64,000 bases of DNA, from the NCBI GenBank assembly GCA_030770545.1, contig CM061099.1, positions 17,261,501 to 17,325,500 of the forward strand, in the 5' to 3' direction. Below, in pieces: positions 12,701 through 30,000 of the stretch (the stretch's first letter is position 1; every line of letters starts with the position of its first letter). The position numbers were made by a program, and so were the translations under genes. The notes under the pieces were generated by a model. It had not been told where the DNA came from, made no database searches, and was given only the letters and a program-made list of their open reading frames with translations. This DNA comes from Macropodus opercularis. Lineage: Eukaryota; Chordata; Actinopteri; Anabantiformes; Osphronemidae.

Positions 12701-15438
12701 TCCTACTTCAGCATGAAATTAGCTTCCTGTAAGCTTCCAAAAGCGACACTCCCAGCAAGCTAAAGACATTCTGCTACAGCCCAGCTAGAGCACCACTCAG
12801 TCTCTGTGGGCTAATAGCTTAATTTTAATAGCTTAAAATGAGAGGAGGGCAGTGCAACGTGGGTCTGTGCAGCCTAGATGGTCTGCTAGAGTTGTAGTAT
12901 GTTGCTACACAAGGTGGCAGGTTTGGCTTTTCTATGCCTTTTCCAAGAGAGAGCAACACACTCCACAGTATTATGGCTACAGGCTAATCAACATACTCCA
13001 TGCCAGGATGCAGAGAATGAAGCGAAGCCATGGCTATAAAGGGCTCTTCCACATGCAGGCAAAATAATGTTATAATATGACAGCGTGAAGACAGACAACT
13101 CAGTTAACAGAGGAGACAACGCGTGTGGTGCCTCTTTATCAAATTATTGGAACTGATTCAAAACTAAGAGTTGATTTTACATAAAACACTATGGAAACTG
13201 AGCTGCAGCATCACCCACTATCCCTGTCATGGCCCATTTGAAGTTCATTCCCCCTGTCCCCATGGGAGAAAGTGGCACAAGGCCACACCATATGCTGTTC
13301 TATGTGGTGGACTGTGGTTCTCTGTAGGAGTGCTGCACTGTGAAAGCAAGAGTCTGTCCTTTGGACTAGTTTCTGTGATCCATTAGATTTTCTTCAAAAC
13401 CTGCCACACTGTACCTTTGCCAGACTATTAAAACAAGCACAAAGCTATCCTATTTTACATCTGCAACAATTGGTGGCTCATGATTTGATCCGATACATGA
13501 AAAAACAAGGTCTAGAAAGGGGCGTGTTTGTGGCAGTTACATTTAATTGCTCTCTTGCTCTCATTCCATTTTCTCCAGTTACTCTCCCCCACCATGATTC
13601 CCTTTGTCATCAGATAGGCCTGGAATAATAAGCAGTTTGTATTTTCCCGGCACAGATGTGAGACATCCTGGATCTGTCATTAAACTGGATTCTACACTGG
13701 TCAAACGGCTAAACCCTGTTTTTGTATAAAGCCTTCTTGAGTTGGGCTTTTAACTTCTGAACCATGTTAACAATCAGTCAGTATGATTTTTATTATTTAT
13801 TTATATTTATCTTATCTCACTTTCTCCATCCAGACACTAAATGCCCAAATGTGTAGCTGAAACTTTGTACTGAGCAGCACAAAGGTTGGTGTACACTACA
13901 TATACTGAATTACATATAGTCTGCCCAGTGTCCCCTTGTTTGGATATCAAGTTGTTTGATGTGAATACAAACTACAATGCACATTTACCCAGTGGAACAA
14001 CATCAAATTAAAACATAAAAGTATAACTGTGCCATGAAGAAATATTTGGTTCTTTTACAAACTTTTGTCTACTGTATGTTGTGTTTGCACCCACTGCACA
14101 CACCACAAAAGATTTATGGAATAATGTGAAAACACTCCAAATATGAAAGTCAGTAACAGTCAACAGTCAGTTAACTTTGATCACAGATAAAAGCTCATAC
14201 TTATGAGAGTTGAGATAAAAGACATTTCAAGGAGTGAAAAACACATGGAGTCCATGGAGTCTTCTTTAAATTAACTGAACAACTTGAATCTTATTTTCTG
14301 TGTTGTAAGCTTCAGGCATTGTTGACATCACAAATAATACATAAACCTATCATAACTACAGGAAACCTGAGTGAGACAGGCGTCCCTGGGAAAGCTATGA
14401 GACATTTATTAAAAAGAGTTGCTTTTTATTTCAGTATCCCTTATCTTGCAGCATTAGACATTCTGCTTGACAGTTTAAGTAGGAACAGGCAGAATCCCCT
14501 TAAACTTACATTAAAATCCCTTTACAAAGGATTTCAGAGCTCCCTTAAGTCTCTTTCCTGCATTTACCTGCCAAACTAACTGCCAAACTGCCAAAGGACC
14601 AGCTAGCCACTTTCCAAGAATTGTTCTATTTTGTCACACTTCATAGGGGAAGATAAACAACATTCCAAGAGTAAGCCCAGAGGGAGGGATAATGCATGGG
14701 TAGATGACTTGACTTAAGTTCACACTGCAACAGTGGCACAGCTGGCTCCTTACTGTCTCCATGAACAGGCATTCTTAGGGAGAAATTACAAGAGGAGTTG
14801 TCCACTCATACACTCAGAGAGAGCGAGGGGGCAAGTGGCGTGTGTTTCCCTTGCACCATTGTCACCTCAGATACCTGATCAATAGCAGAAAGAATCATAC
14901 ATAATCTCCTGTTTAATATGCTTGTCCTGAGCCAGGATATACAGTAAATGAATCTTAGTAAAACGTTTGTACTGAACAAGAACTGTCCTGGTACCCAAGT
15001 CAATGAATAACTGAAGCGGAAAGGAGGCAAGGAAGCTCACTATATAACAATTCCCCTAAAATCTAGAAAAAGCCTAAGTATCATAAAATGTTCCTCATCA
15101 CATGATGCAACTTGTCAATGTTTGAGCCCCCTTTGTGTGTAGTAGTTCTGCATTTCTACTGAATGTTGTGTTAAGACTTTAGGACTAACTGGTTGTTGCT
15201 ATTAATTAAGCACCAGAGGATATTCCGATCAGATGTTTATTTGCTGGTTATGATTCCCTCCTTATTCCCGTGTGTACCCTCTTGAATAATGCATTACACT
15301 ACTTAAAGGCAACGTCAGTATGAAGCTGCGCCCTGTGTCACACTACAAGGGAGATAAATGCAATAAAGGTAAATGCTAGTTGTAGGGTTTGCCTTCAAAT
15401 GAAGTATGAAAGCATCGAGTAGTAGAAAGCAGTAAAAC
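9747..15438. other. Non-coding intronic sequence, no recognised feature
   Basis: AT-rich sequence of the presumed first intron of epb41l1. Open frames are short, lack splice-flanked coding character and resemble no family I know. No RNA gene or intact transposon was recognised. Confidence 0.5.
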
Positions 15439-15439
15439 T

Positions 15440-16160
15440 CAAATTGCCTGGGGCCACAGGGGGTGTGGTGGAGTCTGGTTGAGGCTGGGCCGCATCACGT
15501 ATTCCACAAAAAAAGCTTTGTTAAAATAAATCTAATCTTCTCAAATGTCATTACTAATTTCAAAGGCTTCTTCTGAACATAAACTGTCCTGAATGTGAAT
15601 ATGAACAGTTCTTCTGAACATGGCTTCTCTTGCCTCCTTCTTGTTTCCTCTCACATAGCTAATGCACATTTGGCTTGAGGGAAGAAGCAGTTGAAAGCCT
15701 CAAGTCTGGATTTGAAATTGAATTTTGAATTTTACCCTCTTTTCAGCATTTTTCACAATCGAAAACTCAAAAGAAAATTAAGATAGCGTTAATTGAAAAT
15801 TTAAAAAATCATATTGTAGGGGCCCAGGGCATAGTGGGTGTGGACTATGTGTTCGTTATGTTCAGGTGTAATGTGTTTATTTGTTGTATGTTATGTGTGT
15901 AAAAGTGAAGGTTTTTGGCCAGCACCGTGATGGTAAGTGCTGGGTGTGGGAGAGACCCATGCGGTGTCCTGTAAGCTCCTGCATCTGTGGAGCAGCCAGC
16001 GAGACTCTTATGTGCATATGAAGCAGTCGGAGATGCAATTAGCTGTAGGTTAGCTCACACCAGTTAGCGGACCCAGGAACATTACAATATAATACTGCAT
16101 TAACTTCAAACTTCTATATCGTCCTGCAGGCCGCAAGTGGAGTTTGAGACCCCTGCAATA
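15440..16160 (-). mobile_element. Possible hAT-like non-autonomous element
   Basis: On the minus strand the right end reads CAGGGGTCTCAAACTC followed by a GC-rich GCGGCC stretch. The left end is a GC-rich GGCCGC and CCCCTG segment. These ends resemble fish hAT-type MITEs that begin CAGGGGTCTCAAACTC. The interior (15784-15990) is shared with 22523-22745. No transposase is visible. Boundaries are approximate and class assignment is tentative. Confidence 0.35.
15784..15990. repeat. Dispersed repeat, copy 1 (shared with 22523-22745)
   Basis: The stretch from AGCGTTAATTGAAAAT through GGGGCCCAGGGCATAGTGGG to CTCCTGCATCTGTGGAGCAG recurs nearly unchanged at 22523-22745. The copies differ by a few substitutions and short indels, such as TGTAGTTT inserted in the second. 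No coding potential is convincing. It is a dispersed element of unknown class, or part of a larger transposon. Confidence 0.75.
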
Positions 16161-20480
<4,320 letters not shown>

Positions 20481-20485
20481 TGTTA

Positions 20486-20722
20486 GGGGTGGCAGTGGCT
20501 CAGAGGTAGAGCTGTCGCCCACCAATCGTACGATCAGTGGTTTGATTCCTGGCTTCCCCAGCCATGTGCCAAAGTGTCCTTGGGCAAGACACTGAACCCC
20601 AAGCCACACCCTGGTGTGTCAGCCTAAGCTGCATAGCAATTCTGCCACTGATGTGTCTGTGTGGGCGAATGGGAGAGTGAGACACAGTGTCAAAAGCACT
20701 CAAGTGCTTTTTTTTTTTACCT
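20486..20722 (+). mobile_element. tRNA-derived SINE, second family
   Basis: The head GGGGTGGCAGTGGCTCAGAG with GTAGAGCTGTCGCCC and GTGGTTTGATTCC resembles tRNA box A and box B. The body contains AAGTGTCCTTGGGCAAGACA, typical of a common fish SINE, and the element ends in a poly-T stretch after CAAAAGCACTCAAGTGC. A reverse-oriented relative lies at about 32898-33118. Confidence 0.75.
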
Positions 20723-22522
20723 TTCCTCAAGTGTGATATTCATAATCCAGATTTTCAAGCTTTATTATCTACGTGATCTTCTGCCATGCATAACCCTGTA
20801 AAAATAAATTGCAGTCCAGTGCAGAAAGTGTAATGTTCAGTTTGAACATCCTTCTTTTCTCTTTTTGTCTTTCGTAATGTTTGATGAGCCATCTTTGTGA
20901 TGAAAGTAATTGATAGCAGTGAACATCATGCCTTATCTAATTAACATATTTTTAAATGTTAAGATTATGTTAAAAGGTGGAGGGCAAAGTGTGGAAGGCA
21001 GGAACTATGTCCTCTGTTTATTTGCTATTCCTGGAAGAATGTTCTTGTTTAGTGCAATAAAACAGAAACTATATAATGACAATCAGAGTTAAGTGTAAAA
21101 CTACAATCTGAAAATTAAGTTAGAATTAATTCAAATCAAAGTAATTTTATTTATATAGCGCCAATACAGGTATCTCTCAGCAAATCAGCCATCTGCCTAC
21201 TTACGTACTTCAATATCAGTTCTGTCCAGATTTTGTGCCTCAATCCTCAGTAACTTTCATTGTTAGCAAGCAAGCAAATACATTTTTGGAGCTGTTGAAG
21301 TTGCCCTTTCTGTCCACACCAGAGACATTTAAAATACCAAGCAGCAGAGAAACACCAACAAAGTGAAAACTTTAAATCAGTAATCATGGAAACATTTCAA
21401 CCATGCCACACAGAGAAATCGAGAGGCATTGGGCATACATCCATTCCCTAGCTTAACTCTATTTGTATAGAGCCATTCATCTCCCTTTGGGATCAGTGCC
21501 ATGACTGAAAGGAAGCTACAGGACTTCTCTGTTATTGGTGTCAGTGTAAGAGGATTTCTAAAAATGCTGAACAACAAGCCCAATGCTGTTTAAATATACA
21601 CAGGTATTCAGTGATTTAAGACATTTTAAAGTATATCTTAGAACTCGCTGGACAGAATCAGACATTTACAAAGCATTAAAAGCTGCTATGGACTGCTAAA
21701 TGGCTGCTAAAATCCAACACTAAACACCTTAATCTGTGGACTGGAGTGTTTGGCAGCTGTAGGTGCATGAAAGTGACTAGTGAGATTGCAGGATGAACAC
21801 AGCTACCAGAGGGACATAAATCTTGAATTAATTATAAATGAGTCTCTAATTATTGCAGCTTACACAAAAAAGAACAGTTTGGGGGGTGTCAAACTGTGTA
21901 TAATGACAGACAGCGAAATGACAGACCGGGTACGTAATGTATATGAGATAATGGGAGAAGCAGGAATCATGTTCTAGGTGTACTAACAAGCTATCAAAAC
22001 CCAAGCCAAGCGCAAAGCAGTAAAAGCATGTTTTCTGACATGAGTATGATTTGACAGAGAAGGCTGCTCTGATTAGAAATCGGCTGCCTTAATCAATTTA
22101 ACTTAATGAATGAGATAAATAGATAAATAGAGTATACAGTACACTAAATTTTATTTGAATGTTGCTTGGGTAAGGCAGTAAATGACAATGAATAACACGT
22201 GGGTTGTCCTGTAGTTGCATCAAAAAGGAGCCCATGAGTATGCACCACATAGTCTTAATGGCCTCTACTAACTTTGAAACTGTAGGTCACGGCTCTGTTT
22301 CCCAGTGTAAGCTCTCCAAAACAAAAATAAACATTTGGTCCCTTAATTGGTTTATCCTGGCTACTGTACTCCCTTACATTTGAGTCCATCCAGTTTATAT
22401 TGATTAAATCATGGGCAAATGATGCCCATTAGCGAGCCAATTCTGGCATCAATTTCAGATCCATTATATCCTATAACCATGCTACTGATCTACAATATTA
22501 CACCTTGGCTTTTTGGTTCTAG
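20723..22522. other. Non-coding intronic sequence with a short LINE-tail remnant
   Basis: Mostly unique AT-rich sequence. A short fragment at about 21129-21165 (TTTTATTTATATAGCGCCAA) is the reverse complement of the L2-like LINE 3' end seen elsewhere in the window. Nothing else is recognisable. Confidence 0.5.
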
Positions 22523-22745
22523 CGTTAACTGAAAATTTTAAAAATCATATTGTAGGGGCCCAGGGGATTGTGGGTGTGGACTATGTGTTCGTTATGTTCA
22601 GGTGTTGTAGTTTTAATGTGTTTATTTGTTGTATGTTATGTGTGTAAAAGTGAAGGTTTTTGGCCAGCACCGTGATGGTAAGTGCTGGGTGTGGGAGAGA
22701 CCCTTGCTGTGTCCTGACTATAGCTCCTGCATCTGTGGAGCAGCC
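22523..22745. repeat. Dispersed repeat, copy 2 (shared with 15784-15990)
   Basis: Nearly identical to the segment at 15784-15990 up to CTGCATCTGTGGAGCAGCCA, where the sequence enters an inverted copy of itself and then LINE coding sequence. The junction is at about 22744. Confidence 0.75.
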
Positions 22746-22764
22746 ACAGATGCAGGAGCTATAG
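22718..22764. repeat. Perfect 21-bp inverted repeat with 5-nt loop
   Basis: Left arm 22718-22738 (starts CTATAGCTCCTGC) is the exact reverse complement of right arm 22744-22764, with loop AGCAG between them. It sits at the junction between the dispersed repeat and the LINE fragment. The unduplicated sequence in copy 1 (15975-15995) lacks the second arm, which suggests that the arm was made during the rearrangement. Confidence 0.9.
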
Positions 22765-24300
22765 TAATTGTGGTGGGCGACTTTTACGTTCATCTAGATG
22801 TTGACAGCAACTGTCTCAACACTGCATTTAATTCACTACTGGACTCTGTTGGTTTTAGCCTGTGTGTATATAAACCCACTCACAGTCTTGCTCATACTTT
22901 TGATCTTGTCTTCACTTGAGAATAACACCTCTCCCCCAAAACCCTCTGACCATTTCTTACAAACTTTTGAATTGACCATAACAGGACTTACAACAGTTGG
23001 AAAGAAGAGTTAGGTCAAGAAGAAGATCAATCTTCCATCTGCACAAGAATTAGATTTGGAGTTCCGCAGGGTTCTATGCTTGGTCCAATACTTTTCAGTC
23101 TATACATGTTTACTCTCTGTAATATTATTACGAAACACTCTATACATTTTCATTGCTATGGAGACGATACTCAGTAATATTTGTCTATGAAACCACATGA
23201 AACAAACCAATTAATCAAACTTCAAACTTGTTTAAAAGACATCAAATCCTGGCTGTCCCATAACTTCCTACAACTAAATTCAGATAACGTTAGCTTCAGG
23301 TTCTACTGTGAGGAACCTTGGTGTCATCTTTGACCAAGATCTCTCCTTTACATCGTACATTCAAGAAATCTCTAGAACCGCCTACAGTACTTCCAACTTA
23401 GGAATATTGCTTAAATTTGGAGCATCCTTTGCATTGGCTTCCTGTAAAATCTAGGATAGAATTCAAAACCCTTCTCCTCACTTACAAAGATCATCAAAAT
23501 AAAGCTCCATCTTATTTTAAAAACCTCATAGCCCCCTATGCTCCCAACAGAACACCTTGTTCTCAGAGCTTTAGTCAACTTGCGTCCTACAGTTTCTAAA
23601 TGTAGAAAGAGGCAGAGCCTTCAGCTACCAAGCTCCTCTCCTCTGGAACCAGCTTCCAGTTCAGGTTCAAGAAGCAGACACCCTCTCTACTTTTAAAACT
23701 AGGCTTAAAACCTTCCTTTTTGACAAAGCGTATAGAGATGGTTCTGGTCACGCTGAACCATCTATCAGTTAAGCTGCTATAAGCTCCTTTATACACTGAG
23801 CTCCTGGGGTTTATCTGTTTATTCTGTCCACTAGCATACCACCATGTCCATATGTGACTAACTTTGTCTCTTTTTCTCTCGTAGTTGTGCTTTTCCCCTT
23901 CTGTCTCTCTCTCTCTGTCCCCATCTACAGGTATCGTCAGACCCAGAGACGTGTTTCTCCAGTGTTCAGTTGCTGGTCCAACCATCCTGCCTGTGTCTGT
24001 TGCTGCTTGTTTTTGTTTATTGTGTTGTTCTCTCTCTATCTCTTCACCCCAACCAGTCAAGGCCGTCCACATTGAGCCTGGGTCTGCTGGAGAACTCTTC
24101 CTCTTTAGAGACAGAGTTTTTCCTCTCCACTGGTGCTAGTAAAATGTAAAATTTATTGATTGGCTACAATTAAAAGCATGCTCTATGTGGGATTTGTTGG
24201 GTTTAGTTGTGTAAGGTCTTAAACGTTGCTTGTAAAGTGACTTGAGATAACTGCTGTTGTGAATTGGCGCTATATAAAAAAAATTTAATTGAATTGAATA
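22765..24300 (+). mobile_element. Degenerate L2-like LINE, plus strand, with internal deletions
   Basis: Fragments of an endonuclease domain (a GDFYVHLDVDSN-like motif at about 22770-22810, then KPTHSLAHTFDLVF) are followed after a deletion by a reverse-transcriptase motif like VPQGSMLGPILFSLYM (about 23060-23110). The 3' untranslated part ends in GAATTGGCGCTATATAAA and TTGAATTGAA (about 24250-24300). The reading frame is broken many times. The same 3' end occurs at 9090-9481, 31495-32300 and 37225-38200. The element is inactive. Confidence 0.85.
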
Positions 24301-25549
24301 ATACTTGGGTCACATGTTTCCACAAATGAAGTCAAGAAGTATAAACACATGCACAAAAAAGTCAGTGCACACAGTGTGGAGCAATAACTGCATGAGTCTG
24401 CCTTCCAACCTGTCTGACTAGTTTAGAAGTCACATGAAAAGGCAAGACTTAGTGTGAGTAGGCTATGTACTTGCTTCTCCACACAGAACTGCAACAGTCT
24501 TATCACCAACACCACTGGGTCATGCTTATATGACAAGCACACCACCTACTTCACAAACAGACAGCTTCCAGTCCAATTTAATTGAAAATGAAGAGGGTCA
24601 GTCTGCATCATGTCAAAATAATTTTGCGCAACTCGATTTTTGCCTAGCTGCAGAAAATGTGGAGTTGTTTTGAACTTTACTTTTTAAATAGATTTATAAA
24701 TAGTGTGCACTGATGTCAACCTTACAAACATTTTTTTTGCCATTGGTGAAGTTGCCAAAAAAAAACAATAGCTAGTGGCTTGGGTTATTTGAAGAAACTA
24801 AACTAAACTAGAAAAGGTAATTTCTGAAGAAATTGTACTTCATGGAGACAGACAGAATAGACATGGAATGCTAAAAAATGGTTTGAGAATTCAAAACAAG
24901 AAAAAAATGACTACGTCAAAAAACTACTACTAATACTAAAACAAAATGCTGACAAAGATTAAAATGCTGACCAAAAAAAAGACAAAAAGCTATTATTATT
25001 AAAATTATTATTGTGTAGTAAGGCAAATAGAAATGAGTTTTGGCATAAGTAATGACTGGGGTGTGCATGTGTGTGGCTGTTTTGGCAGGTGTTTAGAAAA
25101 TCATTGTAAATCAAAAAGTGCTGTAAAGAACTTGACATAATAAAAGCGACGCTAGAGAGTGAAAGGTGGTTGTATGCAGAAAAGAAAGAACAGCACAATT
25201 GAATAATTCTGGTCTTCAGGGCCAAAAAAGGAAAAGTCAAGAATTTGACATTCATTAAGAAGTAAAAAAAAAACTTGTCGCCAGTCTGTCGCAGGACCAC
25301 ACACATATAGACGCACAACCAGTAAAGCTCACACTCACACCTACAAGCAATTTTTGGGGGAGTTTTTCCAATTAGCCTAACTGCCTGTCTTTGGACTGTG
25401 GGAGGAGGCTGGAGACCCTGGAGAGAACCCACGCAGAAACAGGGGAAAGCTCTTTTGAACCCCTGCTAAACATTCTTGTTCCAGAAAAACACAATTGTAT
25501 TACATGTATATCTATATGAAAGCCGATACTAGTGAATGTAAAGTTTGTA
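24301..25549. other. Non-coding intronic sequence
   Basis: AT-rich sequence. A short CA-rich segment near 25270-25450 (CCAGTCTGTCGCAGG, GTCTTTGGACTGTGGGAGGAG) looks like the reverse complement of part of the SINE at 8450. It is therefore a probable partial, degraded SINE copy on the minus strand. Confidence 0.55.
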
Positions 25550-26508
25550 TAACAGTGTAAATTTGCTGTGCCCTCAAAAAAACTCAAAACACAGCCATTA
25601 ATCTCTAAACCCCTGGCAACAAAAGTGAGTACACCCTTAAGTGAAGATGTCCAAATTGGACCCAAAGTGTCAATATTTTGTGTGGCCACCATTACTTTCC
25701 AGCACCGCCTTAACCCTCTTGAGCATGGAGTTCACCAGAGCTTCACAGGTTGCCACTGGAATCCTCTTCCACTCCTCCAACATTACAGAGCTGGTGGATG
25801 TTAGAGACCTTGCGCTCCTCCGCCCTCTGTTTGAGGATGCCCCACAGATGCTCAATAGGGTTTCGGTATAGAGACATGCTTTGCCTGTCCATCACCTTTA
25901 CCCTCAGTTCCTTTAGCAGAGCAGTGGTCGTTTTGCAGGTGCGTTATCATGTTGGAATACTGCCCTGCGGCCCAGTCTTCAAAGGAGGGGATCATGTTCT
26001 GCTTCTGTATGTCACAGTACATGATGGCATTCATGGTTCCGTCAATGAACTGTAGCTCCCCAGTGCCAGCAGCACTGATACAGCCCCAAACCATGACACT
26101 CCCCACACCATGCTTAACTGTAGGCAAGACACAATTTTCTTTGTACTCCTCATCTGGTTTTCGCCACCCATGCCTGACACCATCTGAACCAAATAAATGT
26201 ATCCTGGTCTTATCATGTCCTTAGTCTGCTTGTCTTCAGCAAACTGTTTGCGGGTTTTCTTGTGCATCATCTTTAGAAGATGTTTCCTTCTGGGACGACA
26301 GCCCTGCAGACCAATTTGATGTGTGCGGCATATCGTCTGAGCACTGACAGGCTGACCCCCCCACCCCTTCAACCTGCTAACAAGTCACATGACACCAGGG
26401 AGGGGAAATGGCTAATTGGGCCCAATTTTGACATTTTCACTTAGGGGTGTACTGACAGGGGTTTAGACGTTTGGAGTTTTTTTGAAGGCACAGCAAACTT
26501 ACACTATA
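25550..26508 (-). mobile_element. Tc1-like DNA transposon, inactive
   Basis: Terminal inverted repeats of roughly 100 bp are visible: the left end GTGTAAATTTGCTGTGCC pairs with the right end GGCACAGCAAACTTACAC, and GAGTACACCCTTAAGTGAA pairs with TTCACTTAGGGGTGTACTG. The minus strand encodes pieces of a Tc1 transposase (VMVWGCISAAGTGEL at about 26060-26100 and EHLWGILKQ at about 25830-25855) in different frames. The catalytic DDE region is disrupted by indels, so no functional product is expected. Confidence 0.88.
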
Positions 26509-27073
26509 ATAAAAACTGTACACTCACTACTTCACATTGTAGCGAATGAGGAAAGATATTTCCACCACCAATATTATTACAACAATGAAGGCAGCAAAAC
26601 AGCCTGGAAAGTGTTCCCAAGTGGGTCCGGGAAAGTGTAGGTACAGTATGCAAAAAGACTAGGGAAGACTGGAGAACCTGCTGACTCACTGTAATCATCA
26701 GTGTGAGGCACACTGAGCCAACGACGCTCAGCTTAAAGCTCCCCAGCTTCTCTTCAGAAGGATAAAGTGATGCTTCCCACCAACTGTGAAGAACTGCATG
26801 ACTGATGGTGGGAAATAAAACAGTGAAGTAAAACAGCCCCATGATTTGAAATAGCTTCTCTCCTCTCACAACTAAGTGCAGACAGAATGGTGCAATCTGA
26901 GGAAGGCAATAAATTGCCCAAAGCAGTGCAAGTAAAAAAAACTGATCAGACATGCAGCAACAGGATTTATGAAAAGAGAGCCTAAAAAAAAACAAGGACC
27001 AAATAACACACTGTTGCTGGCAACACCCAGGAACACTATCAAAGCTCACACAGTGAAGCAATATGATGTTCAA
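26504..27073 (-). other. Unexplained 189-codon open frame, probably not a gene
   Basis: An uninterrupted frame from ATG at 27073 to the right end of the Tc1 element. The translation is rich in Leu, Cys, Ser and Phe, with hydrophobic runs. It shows no domain I recognise. It is on the same strand as epb41l1 and within its presumed first intron. There is no clear acceptor or donor pairing and no repeat similarity elsewhere in the window. Its length is unusual for this base composition, but I favour chance. Confidence 0.2.
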
Positions 27074-29385
27074 GTCTGCACCATAACAGGATTGTGGACT
27101 AATAGGGTTGCAGCAGGGTTATGAGGCTTAAGCCAGTTCCTATTTTGGATATTCCAAACAAAATTGATAAAAGGCCATGTAAAACAGACTAACAGTATAA
27201 CAGAGCAGGTATAGGATATATATATATAGCATTGTAATTATAGCCAATCATAAAACTCAACTCAACTGCTCATGTGTTTTCAGATATTAGTTACACAGTG
27301 AGTGCACTCTGTGATTTGTGTAAGGAAAAGTGTAAAATTAAGTTTTTCTTCATCTTTTTCATGTATCCATAAATGAACTGAACTGAAGAGTGATTTTCTG
27401 TGAGGGATTTGTGAAAACCAGAAAGTTATAAAAAAAATGGGTGTATTCCTTCTTTAACATTAAGTATTACTTAATTAATAAATAGGTTTAAGCTTAATTT
27501 AATAAGAGTATAAGAGATCACTGTACTGTTTGGGTCAGACTATTGTCAAAATCTCAAAACACTGCTGACTAGCCCTAACCCTAAACTCTCTAGGTGAATG
27601 CTTAGTGTACATTATAATTATTGTCACATTGCATCATGATTACTAGGTGTTTGAGTCACGTAACTGTAATCTCTCTCTAAAAAGGGGAGCACTGGAATTT
27701 GGAATGATTGCTGTACATGCCCTGCACACTACATTTTTCATTCCACTGTAGAAGCTGAGTGTGGACAGGTTGACACATTCAACATTCTGACCACAAAAAA
27801 TGGAAAACATCCTTTACAGTGCACTACTGTAAATACTGAACAGGAAGTGATTTCAAACATCCAAACCAAGCTGGGTTCTGTGAGCGATATCCTCTTAAAA
27901 GAAATGGTAAGCAGTAGGGCCAGGGGAAAATACTGTACGTAACATGTGACAGAGTTTCTTTGTATGAATCTGTGAATGGTCTCAAGTTCAGCAGGGAGGA
28001 AAAGACGTGACCGCACTGATCAAGCTTCTAAAATATGCAAGTCCAAAACAATTTGACAAGGCCAACCACAATGACAGCCAAGTGCAGGACACACACACCA
28101 TACCTCATGTAGACCTTAGAAAATCAGGGTAACCCCATAAAATTATGCTGCATTGCAGACCTGTGCCATGAGCAACTGCATATATTGTACAAAAAACTAT
28201 GACAACATTGCTACAGAAACATATTTTTCCTGAAGGTTGACACAGGTGTCTTGAGTTCACACAGGGAAACTGCTAACTGCTCTTTCTTTCCATGAAAGAA
28301 TAGAAGTGAAAAAGAAATAAGTGAGTTAACTTGCAAGCTCAAAGAATTATTACTGCCAATGAGACTTGGAGGAGTGCTGCCTTGGCCTCTCTGGATAGCT
28401 CATACATGATCATTTGAATTGCAAATTATTATAGGCAGCATGTTGTGCTGGGAAATCCCAGCATCAACATCTGGCATATGAGCCCATGCACAAATATTGA
28501 CATGTACAGTACACACAGGTACCGTTTGGACACATACACATATACAATAAGTATAACATACATAATCTTTAATGTATCTGTGTGTGTAAAAGTCGGTGTA
28601 AACATAGAATCAGGTGATTCTCAGAAGAAAGGCTGGCTGATACAGACAGCACAGGAGTGTGTTGATGACATGGATGCTACGTGACAGCAGGTCTTCCAGC
28701 ATGTGCAGCCTGGAGCAATGAGTGTGACGTATCATGAAGTATCATGAGTCCACCTGATAAAACAGAGCAATGGCCAAGACCTGACAGCCAGTAATGAATA
28801 TGATGAATAAACTGTCAATGCTCATTGACATCTAATAGCTAATGGCCATACGTGTGATCAGCTTCACACATGGACCTGCCTGAGCATGCAGCCAAAACAG
28901 GCAAATGCACCTTAGCACTGCTGTTCATCAGCTATTTAACAACATTTACACCCCAACAATTCCAACACTGTCAGTTAATATCTCACTATCCCAGACTACA
29001 AACCCACTAGAGTTTATTTAAACACAAAACAAAGCACTTAAAGAATTTTGTATAGTGTAAATAAGTGTGGCTAAAAGGGCGTTACAGTGGCAACGTTGTG
29101 TTGAGTTTCCAGTGTGTGTGCATACCTCAAGTGTGGCTGTTGCATAATTAGTGACGGATGTGTTTGGAAAACACTGAGACGAAGCCAGCCGCAGGTACAG
29201 CTTGCCCTGACAGGTTGAGACGCAAAACTGACACAGACAGCAGCTGGAATCATAATGGCTACAGAGGTATATAGAAGCATCACGTGAGGTATAGGCGGCT
29301 GTGCAGGCAGCAGAAGGAGTAAAATGAATACTATTCTTGACTACCTGGTTGCACGCTGGATAAGCCAGTGACTGAGCCATCGGGC
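27074..29385. other. Non-coding sequence upstream of epb41l1 exons
   Basis: AT-rich sequence with no recognised gene or element. Confidence 0.45.
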
Positions 29386-29389
29386 ATGA

Positions 29390-30000
29390 AACGACACGAC
29401 AACTTGCTTGTGCTTCATTCTTACAGTCTTACTAATCCTCCGTTAGAGGACGGAGAGCGAGCGGGCCAACTCCATGCGCGTTGTACTGTGCGAATCATGG
29501 TCTATTGAACAGCTGCCGTTTGAATAAACGCATATTCGCCGCAGTGGTAGCGTAAAGGTCCGATAGAATGTAACAAAACGCTGTAAATATGAACGAATTA
29601 CGTGTAAAATAAAAATTTAACATGCACTGTCCCAAACCCCGACATTCAACAAATCGTTTAATACACCCAAGTGTGTGCCTTTGACGACAAGAGCAAACTG
29701 GGATCGTTGAAAAGCAAATATTTCAACATACCCTCCGGTTAGAAAGAAATCCAAGGGAAAACCATGGATCGTGCGCACCTAGTCAATCCTGCTTTCTCTG
29801 CGTTTATTCTCCAGTTTGAAGGAAAGGAAGTATGTCGGTTTTTACCGGTGAAAAGCCTAACGACAGAATAAGGAAAGAGGGAGGGACGCTGTCAGATGCA
29901 GAGAGGCAGGAAGGTGGAAGACACACTCACACCATACGGCCGACGCACACACGCTCAATGCGCGTGTTCGGGGGAATGCGTAAAGAAAACGCTTGCGTTA
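29390..30000 (-). promoter_or_regulatory. Candidate CpG-rich promoter or first-exon region of epb41l1
   Basis: CpG dinucleotides are much more frequent here (for example GCGAGCGGGCC near 29460, and ATACGGCCGACGCACACACG near 29940) than in the surrounding 25 kb. The region lies upstream of the only coding exons on the minus strand. No intact upstream coding exon was found, so this is the most plausible place for a leader exon and promoter. This is inference from base composition only. Confidence 0.4.

Noticed and set aside
25670..26372. Several open frames on both strands with conserved look
   Set aside because: They are broken pieces and antisense shadows of a degenerate Tc1 transposase.
29018..29380. 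120-codon open frame near the CpG-rich zone, considered as the epb41l1 first coding exon
   Set aside because: The translation is Cys/Ser/Thr-rich and unlike the acidic 4.1 headpiece, and no in-phase splice to 4710 could be supported.
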